The notes under the pieces are model-generated. The model worked only from the letters and a program-made list of their open reading frames with translations, was not told the origin of the DNA and searched no databases. A stretch of 14,396 bases of DNA from an uncultured Roseateles sp. GTDB lineage: Bacteria; Pseudomonadota; Gammaproteobacteria; Burkholderiales; Burkholderiaceae. Position numbers and translations under genes: made by a program. Below, piece by piece: positions 7,249-14,396 of this stretch. The stretch spans positions 1 through 14,396 of the forward strand of contig CAMLKW010000108.1 in the NCBI GenBank assembly GCA_946480605.1, read 5' to 3'. Every line of letters begins with the position of its first letter. Position 1 is the stretch's first letter.

Positions 7249-7893
7249 TCAGAGCAGGGCCTTCAGCGCCGGCCAGACGTTGTCCAGCATCGTGGGGTGG
7301 GCCTTGGCCAGTGGATGGATGCGGTCGGGCTGGAACCACTCCAGCGCGTCCTTGCGGTCGGCCACGCCCTTGAGCAGGAAGGGAACCAGGCCCGCGCGCG
7401 TCTGCTTTGCGACCTCGGTGAACAGTTCCTCGAAGTCGCTGGCGTAGCGGGCGCCGTAGTTGGGCGGCACCTGCATGCCCACGACGACGACCTTGGCGCC
7501 GGCCTGCTGGGCGGCCCGGGCCATGGCCAGCAGGTTGTCGCGCGTGCTGGCCAGCGGCAGGCCGCGCAGCGCGTCGTTGCCGCCCAGTTCGATGAGCACG
7601 ACGGCCGGCTTGTGCGTGCGCAGCGCGGCGGGCAGGCGGCTGCGGCCGCCGGCCGTCGTGTCGCCGCTGATGCTGGCGTTGACGACGCGGTGCGGCCTCT
7701 TCTGCTCGGCCAGGCGTTTCTGCAGCAGGGCCACCCAGCCGGTGCCGGCCGCGATGCCGTACTCGGCCGACAGGCTGTCGCCCACCACCAGCACGACGGG
7801 CGCCTCCGTGGCGGCCAAGACCCCTGACGTCCGGCCTGCCAGCACCCCCAGGCTAAAGTGCGCCACCCACGTTCGCCGCCGCAGTCCCGACAT
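7249..7893 (-). CDS. tesA: GDSL arylesterase / lysophospholipase / acyl-CoA thioesterase I
   Basis: TesA-family SGNH hydrolases are periplasmic esterases/thioesterases. The 214-residue product has block I GDSL (38-41, nucleophile S40), block II SGDT (G77), block III GGND (N106) and block V PDRIHP (D190, H193), so the catalytic triad and oxyanion residues are all there. The N-terminus (1-28) is a basic then hydrophobic stretch consistent with export. The ATG at 7893 is supported by GAGGA on the minus strand (7902-7906) eight bases upstream; a longer frame runs further upstream but only as antisense of ybbA. The start codon overlaps that of divergent ybbA within one CATG. The tesA/ybbA divergent pair is also found in E. 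coli, which supports the name. Confidence 0.93.
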   Translation of the reverse strand: MSGLRRRTWVAHFSLGVLAGRTSGVLAATEAPVVLVVGDSLSAEYGIAAGTGWVALLQKRLAEQKRPHRVVNASISGDTTAGGRSRLPAALRTHKPAVVLIELGGNDALRGLPLASTRDNLLAMARAAQQAGAKVVVVGMQVPPNYGARYASDFEELFTEVAKQTRAGLVPFLLKGVADRKDALEWFQPDRIHPLAKAHPTMLDNVWPALKALL

Positions 7894-8563
7894 GCCTGAA
7901 GTCCTCGTCCAAGTTGAGCAGATCACCAAGCGCGTCCAGGACGCGACCGGGGAGCTGACGATTCTGCATGACATCAGCTTTGTGCTGGCCGCGCAGGAGT
8001 CGGTCGCCATCGTGGGGGCCTCGGGTTCGGGCAAGAGCACGCTGCTGGCCATCCTGGCGGGCCTGGACCGGCCCAGCAGCGGCACCGTCAAGCTGCGCGG
8101 CCAGGACTTGTTCGTGCTGGACGAGGACCAGCGCGCCGCGGTGCGGGCCAAGGAGCTGGGCTTCGTGTTCCAGAGCTTCCAGCTGCTGCCCAACCTGACG
8201 GCGCTGGAGAACGTGATGCTGCCGCTGGAGCTGCGCGGCGACGCGAGCGCACGCGAGCAGGCGGCGGCCATGCTGTCCCGTGTGGGCCTGGGCGAGCGCC
8301 TGGGGCACTACCCGCGCGTGCTGTCGGGCGGCGAGCAGCAGCGCGTGGCGCTGGCGCGCGCCTTCGTGCAGCGGCCGGCGCTGCTGCTGGCCGACGAGCC
8401 CACCGGCAGCCTGGACTTCGCGACCGGCGCGTCGGTGATGGAGCTGATGTTTGAACTGAACCGCGAGGCCGGCACGACGCTGGTGCTGGTCACGCACGAC
8501 CGTGAGATCGCGGCGCGCTGTGAACGGCAACTCCGTATCGAAGCAGGCCGGCTCGCGGCCTGA
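7892..8563 (+). CDS. ybbA: ABC transporter ATP-binding protein, YbbA/LolD-like
   Basis: This 223-residue ATPase has every ABC element: Walker [10 protein letters not shown] (42-50, K48), Q-loop FVFQSFQ (Q94), signature LSGGEQQR (144-151), Walker B LLLADEP (D168, E169), a D-loop and the H-loop H202. The overall sequence closely resembles E. coli YbbA as I remember it, a member of the MacB/LolD group that pairs with FtsX-like permeases. No permease gene lies beside it; the next gene is convergent and starts at the adjacent base. The ATG at 7892 is kept because it opens the conserved N-terminal strand, but I see no Shine-Dalgarno sequence before it. Its promoter must lie inside tesA. Confidence 0.95.
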   Translation: MPEVLVQVEQITKRVQDATGELTILHDISFVLAAQESVAIVGASGSGKSTLLAILAGLDRPSSGTVKLRGQDLFVLDEDQRAAVRAKELGFVFQSFQLLPNLTALENVMLPLELRGDASAREQAAAMLSRVGLGERLGHYPRVLSGGEQQRVALARAFVQRPALLLADEPTGSLDFATGASVMELMFELNREAGTTLVLVTHDREIAARCERQLRIEAGRLAA

Positions 8564-9790
8564 TCAGGCCAGAGCCTGATCGAAGTCGGCGATCAGGTCT
8601 TCCGCCGCTTCCAGCCCCACCGACAGCCTCACCAGCCCTTCGGCAATGCCCATCGCGGCACGGGCCTCGGCACCCATCTCCCAGAAGATGGTGGGCGCCA
8701 CCGGGATGATCAGCGTGCGCGTGTCGGCCAGGCCGGTGGCCTTCAGCGGCAGGCGCAGGCGGTTGATGACCGTGTTGAGCCGCGCGGCATCGCGCAGCTC
8801 GAAGGCCATCATCCACGAGCCGCTGCCGAACCAGTCGCGCGCGCGCTGGTGCTCGGGGTGGCTCTCCAGCATCGGGTAGTGCACGGCCGCAATGGCCGGA
8901 TGCGCGGCCAGGTGGCGGGCCAGCGCCAGCGCCGTGTCGCTGCTGCGCTGCAGGCGCAGCTCCAGCGTCTCCATGCCTACCAGGATGCGGTGTGCCGCCT
9001 CGCTGGACAGCGTGCCGCCCATGTCGCGCAGGCCCTTCTTGCGGATCTGCTGCAGGCCCCAGCCGGCGGCGTCGCCCTTGCGGTAGGCGGCGAAGATGTT
9101 GGGGTAGGCGGACCAGTCGAAGCAGCCGGTGTCGGTGATGGCGCCGCCCAGCGCCTCGCCGTGGCCGGCGATGGTCTTGGTCAGCGAGTTCATCACCAGG
9201 CCGGCGCCGAAGCGCTTGGGCCGGCACAGCGCGGGCGACGTGACGGTGTTGTCCACCACGTAGAGCAGGCCCTTCTCGCGGCACAGCGCGCCTATGCCTT
9301 CCAGATCGGGAATGCGGGTGCTGGGGTTGGCGATGGTCTCGACGAAGACCAGGCGCGTCTCGGGCCGCAGCGCGGCGCGCACGGCGGCGGCGTCACCGGC
9401 ATCGACGCGGCTGACGGCGATGCCAAGATCTTCGAGCGTCTGGAACAGGCTGTTGGTGTTGCCGAACACGCGTGAGCTGGTGACGAGATGGTCGCCGGCC
9501 TTCAGCAGCGTCAGGAACAGCGCGCTGAGCGCCGCCATACCGGTCGCGAAGCTGACGGAGCCCACGCCGCCTTCCAGCTCGGTAACGGCGCGCTCCAGCA
9601 CGGTCGTCGTGGGCGTGCCCTGGCGAGCGTAGTTGAACGCCCCTTTGTTCGTGCCCTGGAACACGCCGATCAGGTCTTCCACGCGCTCGTGGGCGTATTG
9701 CACGGACGGATGGACGGGGGCGTGCACGCCCCCGAACTGCGGATCGCCGCCGGTGGCGTGGACGAGTCGGGTGCTGAGGGCGTCGGACAT
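8564..9790 (-). CDS. PLP-dependent enzyme, cystathionine gamma-synthase/beta-lyase family
   Basis: This 408-residue cytoplasmic protein belongs to the Cys/Met-metabolism PLP enzymes, which catalyse beta- or gamma-elimination or replacement on sulfur amino acids. It shows the phosphate-binding NYARQGTPT region (Y54, R56), GMAALSA (84-90), VVDNTV with D180 contacting the PLP ring, and the Schiff-base lysine K205 in [16 protein letters not shown]. The C-terminus has RLSVGLE, usual for the family. Length is normal. I cannot separate cystathionine beta-lyase, gamma-synthase, methionine gamma-lyase or O-acylhomoserine sulfhydrylase by eye. No other methionine-synthesis gene is adjacent. The ATG at 9790 has only a distant GGAG (9802-9805, 11 bases away). 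The stop directly abuts that of ybbA, with no terminator between them. Confidence 0.94.
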   Translation of the reverse strand: MSDALSTRLVHATGGDPQFGGVHAPVHPSVQYAHERVEDLIGVFQGTNKGAFNYARQGTPTTTVLERAVTELEGGVGSVSFATGMAALSALFLTLLKAGDHLVTSSRVFGNTNSLFQTLEDLGIAVSRVDAGDAAAVRAALRPETRLVFVETIANPSTRIPDLEGIGALCREKGLLYVVDNTVTSPALCRPKRFGAGLVMNSLTKTIAGHGEALGGAITDTGCFDWSAYPNIFAAYRKGDAAGWGLQQIRKKGLRDMGGTLSSEAAHRILVGMETLELRLQRSSDTALALARHLAAHPAIAAVHYPMLESHPEHQRARDWFGSGSWMMAFELRDAARLNTVINRLRLPLKATGLADTRTLIIPVAPTIFWEMGAEARAAMGIAEGLVRLSVGLEAAEDLIADFDQALA

Positions 9791-9814
9791 GGTGTCTTGA
9801 ACTCCGGATGTAAG

Positions 9815-9836
9815 AAGACCCGCCGAGGCGGGTCTT
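9815..9836 (-). terminator. Intrinsic terminator after the prolyl isomerase gene
   Basis: AAGACCCGCC (9815-9824) and GGCGGGTCTT (9827-9836) form a perfect 10-bp stem (nine pairs with a CGAG loop if the inner pair opens). On the minus strand the hairpin ends in a short T-rich run (TCTTCTTA). It lies 25 bases past the stop of the isomerase gene and before the PLP-enzyme start, so it separates these two genes. Confidence 0.8.
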
Positions 9837-9860
9837 TCTGTCGTGACCCGCCGTGCGGGA

Positions 9861-10655
9861 TCAGCGCGGGGTGAACTTGTAGTCGGTCTTGGCCTTGTCG
9901 ACCAGGCTTTGCTGGTACTCGGCCATCTTGGTCTGCTCGATTCGCTGCTTGATCTGGGCCTTGACGTCGTCGAAGGCCGGGAAGGTCGCGGCGCGCGTGT
10001 CTTCGAGCTTGATGATGTGGAAGCCGAACTGGCTCTTCACCGGTTCCTGCGTCATCTCACCCTTCTTCAGCGCCGTCATGGCCTTGCTGAACTCGGGCAC
10101 GAAATTGTTGGGGTTGGCGAAGTCCAGGTCGCCGCCGTTCTGTGCGGAGCCGGTGTCCTTGGAGTTGGCCTTGGCCAGCTCCTCGAAGCTGGCGCCGCCC
10201 TTGATCTTCTCGATCAGCGCCTTGGCGTCTTCTTCCTTCTCGACCAGGATGTGGCGGGCGCGGTATTCCTCGCCGCTGTTTGCGGCCTTGAACTTGTCGT
10301 ACTCGGCCTGCGCGTCGGCATCGCTGACGGGGTTCTTGGCGCGGTAGTCGTCCATCAGGCCGCGGATCAGCAGCATCTGGCGGGCCAGTTCCATCTGGGC
10401 CTTGTAGTCGGCCGTCTGCGGGATGCCGGCCTTCTCGGCCGCCTGCATGAAGATCTCGCGGCGCACGACCTCGTCCTTGACCTGGGCTTCCAGCTCGGGC
10501 GAGCGCTGCTGCTGACCGCTCTTGGTGACCTGCTGGATCAGCGTCTCGAAGCGGGCCTTGGGCACGGGCTTGCCGTTGACGGTCGCGATGTTCTGCGCGA
10601 CGGCGGCAGCCGGAACGAGGGCCGCAACGAGGGCGGCGAGCGCAAACTTCTTCAT
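9861..10655 (-). CDS. Parvulin-type peptidyl-prolyl cis-trans isomerase, periplasmic
   Basis: A 264-residue exported foldase. The signal peptide is clear (MKKFALAALV..., cut after AVA at 20). A helical chaperone-like segment follows (about 22-125, SurA N-terminal-like), then one parvulin domain (about 131-220) with RARHILV (132-138), GGDLDF (174-179) and FGFHIIKL (210-217). The tail is basic and helical. It likely helps fold periplasmic or outer-membrane proteins, as PpiC/SurA/PrsA relatives do. No Shine-Dalgarno sequence is seen before the ATG at 10655. The gene sits between two intrinsic terminators, so it is probably a one-gene unit whose promoter must lie between about 10656 and 10725; I could not find a convincing one there. 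Confidence 0.94.
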   Translation of the reverse strand: MKKFALAALVAALVPAAAVAQNIATVNGKPVPKARFETLIQQVTKSGQQQRSPELEAQVKDEVVRREIFMQAAEKAGIPQTADYKAQMELARQMLLIRGLMDDYRAKNPVSDADAQAEYDKFKAANSGEEYRARHILVEKEEDAKALIEKIKGGASFEELAKANSKDTGSAQNGGDLDFANPNNFVPEFSKAMTALKKGEMTQEPVKSQFGFHIIKLEDTRAATFPAFDDVKAQIKQRIEQTKMAEYQQSLVDKAKTDYKFTPR

Positions 10656-10675
10656 GGGTGGAGATGGATCAGGCT

Positions 10676-10702
10676 AAAAAAATCGCGCCCGGATCGGGCG
10701 CG
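10676..10702 (-). terminator. Strong intrinsic terminator after bolA
   Basis: CGCGCCCG (10684-10691) and CGGGCGCG (10695-10702) form a perfect 8-bp GC stem with a GAT (plus strand) loop. On the minus strand the stem is followed by one A and then seven Ts (10682-10676). It lies 22 bases past the bolA stop and closes the msrB-yciB-bolA unit. Confidence 0.92.
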
Positions 10703-10724
10703 CGGTTCGATCAATGCTGATCTG

Positions 10725-11000
10725 TCAGGGTTCACCCGGGGCCTTGGCATCGATGGCCAGGGCGTGGATGCCGCGCTGCATCAGGTCAGACAGGCAATGA
10801 TAGACGAGGCGATGACGGGCCACGCGTTGCAGGCCGGTAAAGCGTTCTGACCGGACAGTCACGTGAAAGTGGCCGCCCTCGCGAGCGCCGGCGTGGCCGG
10901 CGTGATCCGCGCTGTCGTCGCGCAGCTTGAACTCCAGCGGCGCCAGCTCGACGCGCAGCCGCGCCTCGATCTCTGCAGCCATCGTGCGAGGGTTCGTCAC
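10725..11000 (-). CDS. bolA: BolA family protein
   Basis: BolA proteins bind monothiol glutaredoxins and take part in Fe-S cluster and iron handling; some also bind DNA. The product, 91 residues from the GTG start, carries the family core in its middle: a His-rich loop HAGHAGAREGGHFHV, then RFTGLQRVARHRLVYHCL and the C-terminal GIHALAIDAKAPGE. I prefer GTG at 11000: it overlaps the yciB stop as GTGA, and AGAGGA lies nine bases upstream. The alternative ATG at 10982 gives 85 residues but has no ribosome site. It is last in a coupled unit with msrB and yciB, followed by a strong terminator. Confidence 0.93.
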   Translation of the reverse strand: MTNPRTMAAEIEARLRVELAPLEFKLRDDSADHAGHAGAREGGHFHVTVRSERFTGLQRVARHRLVYHCLSDLMQRGIHALAIDAKAPGEP

Positions 11001-11632
11001 GGCTTGGAATCCTCTTCCTGTTGCGGCAGGTGCTTGCTCATGTAGACGCCTTGTGCCAGCGTGAACAGCAGGATCAGCCCGGTCACGCCGAAGACCTTGA
11101 AGTTGGCCCAGGCGGAAGTGGAGAAGTTGTAGGCCACGTAGAGGTTGACGACGCCCATGGCCGCGAAGAACAGCACCCAGGCGAGGTTGAGCCGCGCCCA
11201 GACGGCATCGGGCAGTTGCAGCTCGCCGCCCAGCATGGCCTTGATGAGGTTCTTGCCGAAGACGGCCAGTGAGGCCCACAGCGTCAGTGCCATGACCCAG
11301 TACAGGCCGGTGGGCTTCCACTTGATGAAGGTCTCGTTGTGGAACCAGATGGTGGCGCCACCCAACACGACCACCAGGGCCAGGCTGATCCACAGCATCA
11401 GGTCGATCCTCTGGCCACGCAGCTTCAAGACGGCGACCTGGGCCAGCGTGGCGATCATGACTACCACGGTGGCCAGCAGCACAGGTGCCTCCGAAGGGCC
11501 CACCACGCCGCCCTGCACCAGGAAGCCGAAGTGTTCGGTCGCGAACGCGGCGGCCAGGTCGGGATTGCCTTCGGCACCCTTGAAGGCGACGAAGAACAGG
11601 ATCAGCGGGAGAAAGTCGAGCAGCAGCTTCAT
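10997..11632 (-). CDS. yciB: Inner-membrane septation protein A (YciB/IspZ)
   Basis: A 211-residue integral membrane protein with about six hydrophobic segments (near 4-18, 50-68, 78-95, 108-125, 150-166, 178-196). Family marks include the N-terminal [30 protein letters not shown] (97-112) and the C-terminal NFKVFGVTG. YciB is linked to cell-envelope integrity and division in enterobacteria and to septation in Shigella; the biochemical role is unsettled. An extra loop rich in Ala and Gly (about 22-48) sits between the first two membrane segments. The ATG at 11632 overlaps the msrB stop as ATGA, and its stop overlaps the bolA GTG. It has no separate Shine-Dalgarno sequence, so translation probably depends on coupling. 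Confidence 0.95.
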   Translation of the reverse strand: MKLLLDFLPLILFFVAFKGAEGNPDLAAAFATEHFGFLVQGGVVGPSEAPVLLATVVVMIATLAQVAVLKLRGQRIDLMLWISLALVVVLGGATIWFHNETFIKWKPTGLYWVMALTLWASLAVFGKNLIKAMLGGELQLPDAVWARLNLAWVLFFAAMGVVNLYVAYNFSTSAWANFKVFGVTGLILLFTLAQGVYMSKHLPQQEEDSKP

Positions 11633-12054
11633 GAAGTGGAATTGTCCCCGACGAAATCGATGGCCGCCGAGTTGATGCAATAGCGCTCGCCGGTGGGCTC
11701 GGGACCGTCCGGGAAGACATGGCCCAGGTGCGAGCCGCAGTTGTTGCAGCGCACCTCCACCCGCACCATGCCGTGGCTGCGATCCACGACGCGCTCGATG
11801 ACCTCGCTGTTGACCGGCGCCCAGTAGCTGGGCCAGCCGCAGCCGGCGTCGAACTTGGTGTCGGCCTCGAACAGCGGTGTGCCGCAGCCGATGCAGTTGT
11901 AGTGGCCGTCCTTGAAGTGGTCCCAGTACTTGCCGGTGAAGGCGCGCTCGGTCGCCGCGTGGCGCGCGACCTGGTACTGCATAGGGTCCAGCTGTTCGCG
12001 CCATTCGGCGTCGGTCTTCTGGACGGGGTAGGGCTTGGTGGGGTCGTGGCTCAT
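11629..12054 (-). CDS. msrB: Peptide-methionine (R)-S-oxide reductase
   Basis: MsrB reduces the R form of methionine sulfoxide in proteins, using thioredoxin. The 141-residue product has the zinc cysteines C54/C57 (CIGC) and C103/C106 (CNNC), the GCGWPSYW motif (71-78, C72 a possible resolving cysteine), HLGHVFPDG (109-117) and catalytic C126 in RYCINS. Length is typical of a single-domain cytoplasmic form; the longer frame upstream is non-coding. The ATG at 12054 has only a weak, distant GGA. It is first in the coupled unit msrB-yciB-bolA. The 163-base gap before the divergent acyl-CoA ligase should contain its promoter. Confidence 0.97.
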   Translation of the reverse strand: MSHDPTKPYPVQKTDAEWREQLDPMQYQVARHAATERAFTGKYWDHFKDGHYNCIGCGTPLFEADTKFDAGCGWPSYWAPVNSEVIERVVDRSHGMVRVEVRCNNCGSHLGHVFPDGPEPTGERYCINSAAIDFVGDNSTS

Positions 12055-12148
12055 GATGAACGGGACGTTTCCAACGGCTTGATCGCACCAGTTTAGTGAG
12101 GGGCGCTTGGGCACCGCTTTCCTGGGTGTTTCCCCGGGGGGCTCGGGT

Positions 12149-12180
12149 CGCGGTTGTGACGTTTCATGTCTGAAACCGCG
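12149..12180. promoter_or_regulatory. Nested inverted repeats upstream of acyl-CoA ligase, candidate operator
   Basis: The msrB/ligase gap holds GTTTCA-TGTC-TGAAAC (12161-12176), a perfect 6-bp palindrome. Overlapping it, CGCGGTT (12149-12155) pairs with AACCGCG (12174-12180). They lie about 40 bases before the ligase ATG, where a repressor of TetR or similar type could sit. A possible -10 (TAGACT, 12184-12189) follows directly. No regulator gene is in the window to test against. Confidence 0.4.
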
Positions 12181-12217
12181 GGCTAGACTGGGCCGATAAC
12201 ACGGCCAGGAGACAAGC

Positions 12218-13864
12218 ATGGCATTGATGGGCCGGATGATGTCGGCGCCGCTGCTGATCTCGTCGTTGCTGACGCACGCCGAGCGGCATGCGGGCGAGAC
12301 CGAGATCGTCAGCAAGCGGGTTGAAGGCGACCTGCATCGCAGCAACTGGCGCGGCCTGGCGCTGCGCTCGCGCCAGGCCGCGCAGGCATTTGCGCGGCTG
12401 GGCTGCCAGCCCGGCGACCGCGTGGGCACGCTGGCCTGGAACGGCCACCGCCATGTCGAGATCTACTACGGCACGTCGGGCTCGGGCCTGGTCTGCCACA
12501 CCATCAACCCGCGCCTGTTCCCGGAGCAGATCGTCTGGATCGCCGGCGATGCCGAGGACCGCGTGCTGTGCTTCGACGCGACCTTCCTGCCGCTGGTCGA
12601 GAAGATCGCGCCGCTGCTGAAGACCGTGCAGCATTTCGTGCTGATGACGTCGCGCGCCCACATGCCGGCGCAGACGGCCATTCCCAACCTGCTGTGCTTC
12701 GACGACCTGCTGGCCGCTGAAGATGGCGACTACGCCTGGCCCTCGTTCGACGAGAACACCGCGTCCAGCATCTGTTACACGTCCGGCACCACGGGCAACC
12801 CGAAGGGCGCCGTCTACAGCCACCGCTCCACCGTGCTGCACGCCTACGCGGCGGCGCTGCCTGACGCGATGGACTGCTCCAGCCGCGACGTGATCCTGCC
12901 TGTCGTGCCGATGTTCCATGTCAACGCCTGGGGCCTGCCGTACAGCGCGGCGCTGGTGGGCTTCAAGCTGGTGCTGCCGGGGCCGCACCTGGACGGAAAG
13001 AGCCTGTACGAACTGTTCGAGGGCGAGAAGGTCACGTTCAGTGCCGGCGTGCCCACCGTGTGGCTGGGCCTGCTGAACTACGTGAAGGCCAACGGCCTGA
13101 AGTTCTCCAGCTTCAAGCGCACCGTCATCGGCGGCGCGGCCTGCCCGCCGGCGATGATGAAGTCGCTGCAGCAGGACTACGGCATCGAGGTCATCCACGC
13201 CTGGGGCATGACGGAGATGTCGCCGCTGGGCACGCTGTCCAAGCTGACGACGCGCCAGCTGAGCCTGCCGGCGGATGCGCAGCAGCGCCTGCTGGAGAAG
13301 CAGGGTCGCGTCATCTATGGCGTGGACATGGCCATCATCGACGACGAGGGCCGCTCGCTGCCCTGGGACGGCGTCAGTTCCGGCAACTTGGTCGTGCGCG
13401 GTCACTGGGTCATCAGCCAGTACTTCAAGAACGACGCGTCGCCGCTGGTCAGCGTGGACGGCGAACCGGGCTGGTTCCCCACCGGCGACGTGGCCACCAT
13501 CGATGCCGACGGCTTCATGCAGATCACCGACCGCAGCAAGGACGTCATCAAGTCGGGCGGCGAATGGATCTCCTCCATCGACCTGGAGAACATCGCGATG
13601 GCCCACCCGGCCGTGTTCGAGGCCGCCGTCATCGCGGCCCGGCACCCGAAGTGGGACGAGCGCCCGCTGCTGGTGGTCGTCAAGAAGCCGGATGCCACCG
13701 TCACGCGTGAGGAGCTGCTGGGCTTCTACGAAGGCCGCATCGCCAAGTGGCAGGTGCCCGACGACGTGGTCTTCGTCACCGAGATCCCGCACACCGCCAC
13801 CGGCAAGATCCAGAAGCTGAAGCTGCGCGACCAGCTCAAGGACCACCGTCTGCCGACGGCCTGA
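12218..13864 (+). CDS. Medium/long-chain fatty acid--CoA ligase (AMP-forming)
   Basis: This 548-residue acyl-adenylate enzyme activates a carboxylic acid to its CoA thioester using ATP. Core motifs are all present: A3 [11 protein letters not shown] (187-197), A5 AWGMTEMSP (328-336), A7 [12 protein letters not shown] with D424, A8 [15 protein letters not shown] with R439, and A10 TATGKIQK with likely catalytic K530. [13 protein letters not shown] (230-242) and the overall layout resemble AlkK-type medium-chain ligases; chain length or aromatic preference cannot be read by eye. The start ATG has AGGAGA (12207-12212) five bases upstream. A Liv-type binding protein gene follows after 45 bases on the same strand with no terminator, so the two are likely cotranscribed and the binding protein may import the acid or a related compound. 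Confidence 0.95.
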   Translation: MALMGRMMSAPLLISSLLTHAERHAGETEIVSKRVEGDLHRSNWRGLALRSRQAAQAFARLGCQPGDRVGTLAWNGHRHVEIYYGTSGSGLVCHTINPRLFPEQIVWIAGDAEDRVLCFDATFLPLVEKIAPLLKTVQHFVLMTSRAHMPAQTAIPNLLCFDDLLAAEDGDYAWPSFDENTASSICYTSGTTGNPKGAVYSHRSTVLHAYAAALPDAMDCSSRDVILPVVPMFHVNAWGLPYSAALVGFKLVLPGPHLDGKSLYELFEGEKVTFSAGVPTVWLGLLNYVKANGLKFSSFKRTVIGGAACPPAMMKSLQQDYGIEVIHAWGMTEMSPLGTLSKLTTRQLSLPADAQQRLLEKQGRVIYGVDMAIIDDEGRSLPWDGVSSGNLVVRGHWVISQYFKNDASPLVSVDGEPGWFPTGDVATIDADGFMQITDRSKDVIKSGGEWISSIDLENIAMAHPAVFEAAVIAARHPKWDERPLLVVVKKPDATVTREELLGFYEGRIAKWQVPDDVVFVTEIPHTATGKIQKLKLRDQLKDHRLPTA

Positions 13865-13909
13865 TCCATCCACAAAGTTCCCGTTCCGTCACAACCACAG
13901 GAGACAAGC

Positions 13910-14396
13910 ATGTTCGACATCACTTCGGCCCGCTTCCCGTTGCGTGCACTGACCGCTGCGGCGGCCCTGGCGCTCGCTGCCGGCGCAGCCCAGGCGCAGA
14001 AGGGGGAGACCGTCAAGCTCGCCTACATCGACGCGCTGTCCGGCCTGATGGGTCCGGTGGGCCAGAACCAGGTCAAGACCTTCCAGTTCCTGGGCGAGAA
14101 GTTCAACAAGAGCAACCCGGCCGGCGTGAAGTTCGAGGTCGTCACCTTCGACAACAAGTTGAGCCCCGCCGAGTCGCTGAACCTGCTGAAGGCCGCGGCC
14201 GACCAGGGCATCCGCTACATCATGCAGGGCAACGGCTCCAGCGTCGCGCTGGCACTGAGCGACGCGGTGCAAAAGCACAATGACCGCAACCCCGGCAAGG
14301 AAATCGTCTACCTGAACTACTCGGCGGTGGACCCGGACCTGACCAACAGCAAGTGCAGCTACTGGCACTTCCGCTTCGACGCCGACACGTCGATGA
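13910..14396 (+). CDS. Branched-chain amino acid type ABC transporter substrate-binding protein, 3' end missing
   Basis: The first 162 codons of a periplasmic binding protein of the LivJ/leucine-binding (Peripla_BP_6) group, which normally has 370-420 residues. The signal peptide is clear (1-29, cut after AQA). The mature start [21 protein letters not shown] fits the usual beta-strand and ligand loop, and [27 protein letters not shown] is the next conserved block. AGGAGA (13899-13904) precedes the ATG; the 15 bases ending in this start codon are identical to those at the ligase gene. Genes for LivH, LivM, LivG and LivF partners would be expected to the right. The ligand need not be an amino acid; many relatives next to CoA ligases are thought to bind aromatic or aliphatic acids. 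Confidence 0.93.
   Translation, partial: MFDITSARFPLRALTAAAALALAAGAAQAQKGETVKLAYIDALSGLMGPVGQNQVKTFQFLGEKFNKSNPAGVKFEVVTFDNKLSPAESLNLLKAAADQGIRYIMQGNGSSVALALSDAVQKHNDRNPGKEIVYLNYSAVDPDLTNSKCSYWHFRFDADTSM

Noticed and set aside
7894..8271. N-terminal extension of tesA
   Set aside because: The frame stays open upstream but only as antisense of ybbA. The ATG at 7893 has its own ribosome site and starts the export signal.
12055..12429. N-terminal extension of msrB across the intergenic gap
   Set aside because: It would run antisense into the ligase gene and lacks family similarity. MsrB proteins normally begin close to the MSHDPTK start.
12164..13873. 569-codon minus-strand open frame
   Set aside because: It is antisense to the acyl-CoA ligase, which has the full set of adenylation motifs. 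This is a codon-bias shadow.

Overview
The window looks like chromosomal DNA from a high-GC betaproteobacterium, most likely Burkholderiales (Rubrivivax/Roseateles/Leptothrix-like). The reasons are strong G/C third-position bias, very long antisense shadow frames, a YbbA/TesA pair, and an acyl-CoA ligase followed by a Liv-type binding protein. I see no insertion sequence, phage gene, tRNA, rRNA or CRISPR array. Gene content is mostly ordinary core metabolism, and the most interesting signals are regulatory.

Layout. Positions 1-2258 (-) hold most of nirB, the large subunit of NAD(P)H nitrite reductase, cut by the left edge. Its 344-base upstream gap is dense with control signals: a sigma-54 promoter with correct GG-N10-GC spacing, one good and one degenerate NtrC-type site upstream, and a leader of about 190 nt. 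The leader starts with a hairpin whose six-base loop has A at position 1 and G at position 4, as in targets of ANTAR antiterminators such as NasT/NasR. Next come an MBL-fold hydrolase (-), a peptide deformylase with a TTG start (+), a secreted FecR/DUF6600-type protein (+), an endonuclease/exonuclease/phosphatase-family protein (-) and the GDSL esterase tesA (-). The start codon of tesA shares a CATG with the divergent ABC ATPase gene ybbA (+). ybbA ends flush against a convergent PLP enzyme of the cystathionine gamma-synthase family (-).

Positions 9815-12054 (-) hold msrB, yciB and bolA, coupled by ATGA and GTGA stop/start overlaps and closed by a strong intrinsic terminator. A separate parvulin-type prolyl isomerase gene with its own terminator follows. 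Positions 12218-14396 (+) hold a medium/long-chain acyl-CoA ligase and the start of a branched-chain amino acid type periplasmic binding protein. These two look like the head of a catabolic/uptake operon that continues past the right edge.

How the parts fit. The nirB region suggests nitrate/nitrite assimilation under two checks: nitrogen limitation (NtrC/sigma-54) and possibly nitrate/nitrite presence (leader antitermination). The ligase plus binding protein suggests uptake and CoA-activation of a carboxylic acid. The rest is housekeeping: protein maturation, folding, methionine sulfoxide repair, envelope and sulfur amino acid metabolism. Genes are tightly packed, with several zero- or one-base gaps between opposed genes.
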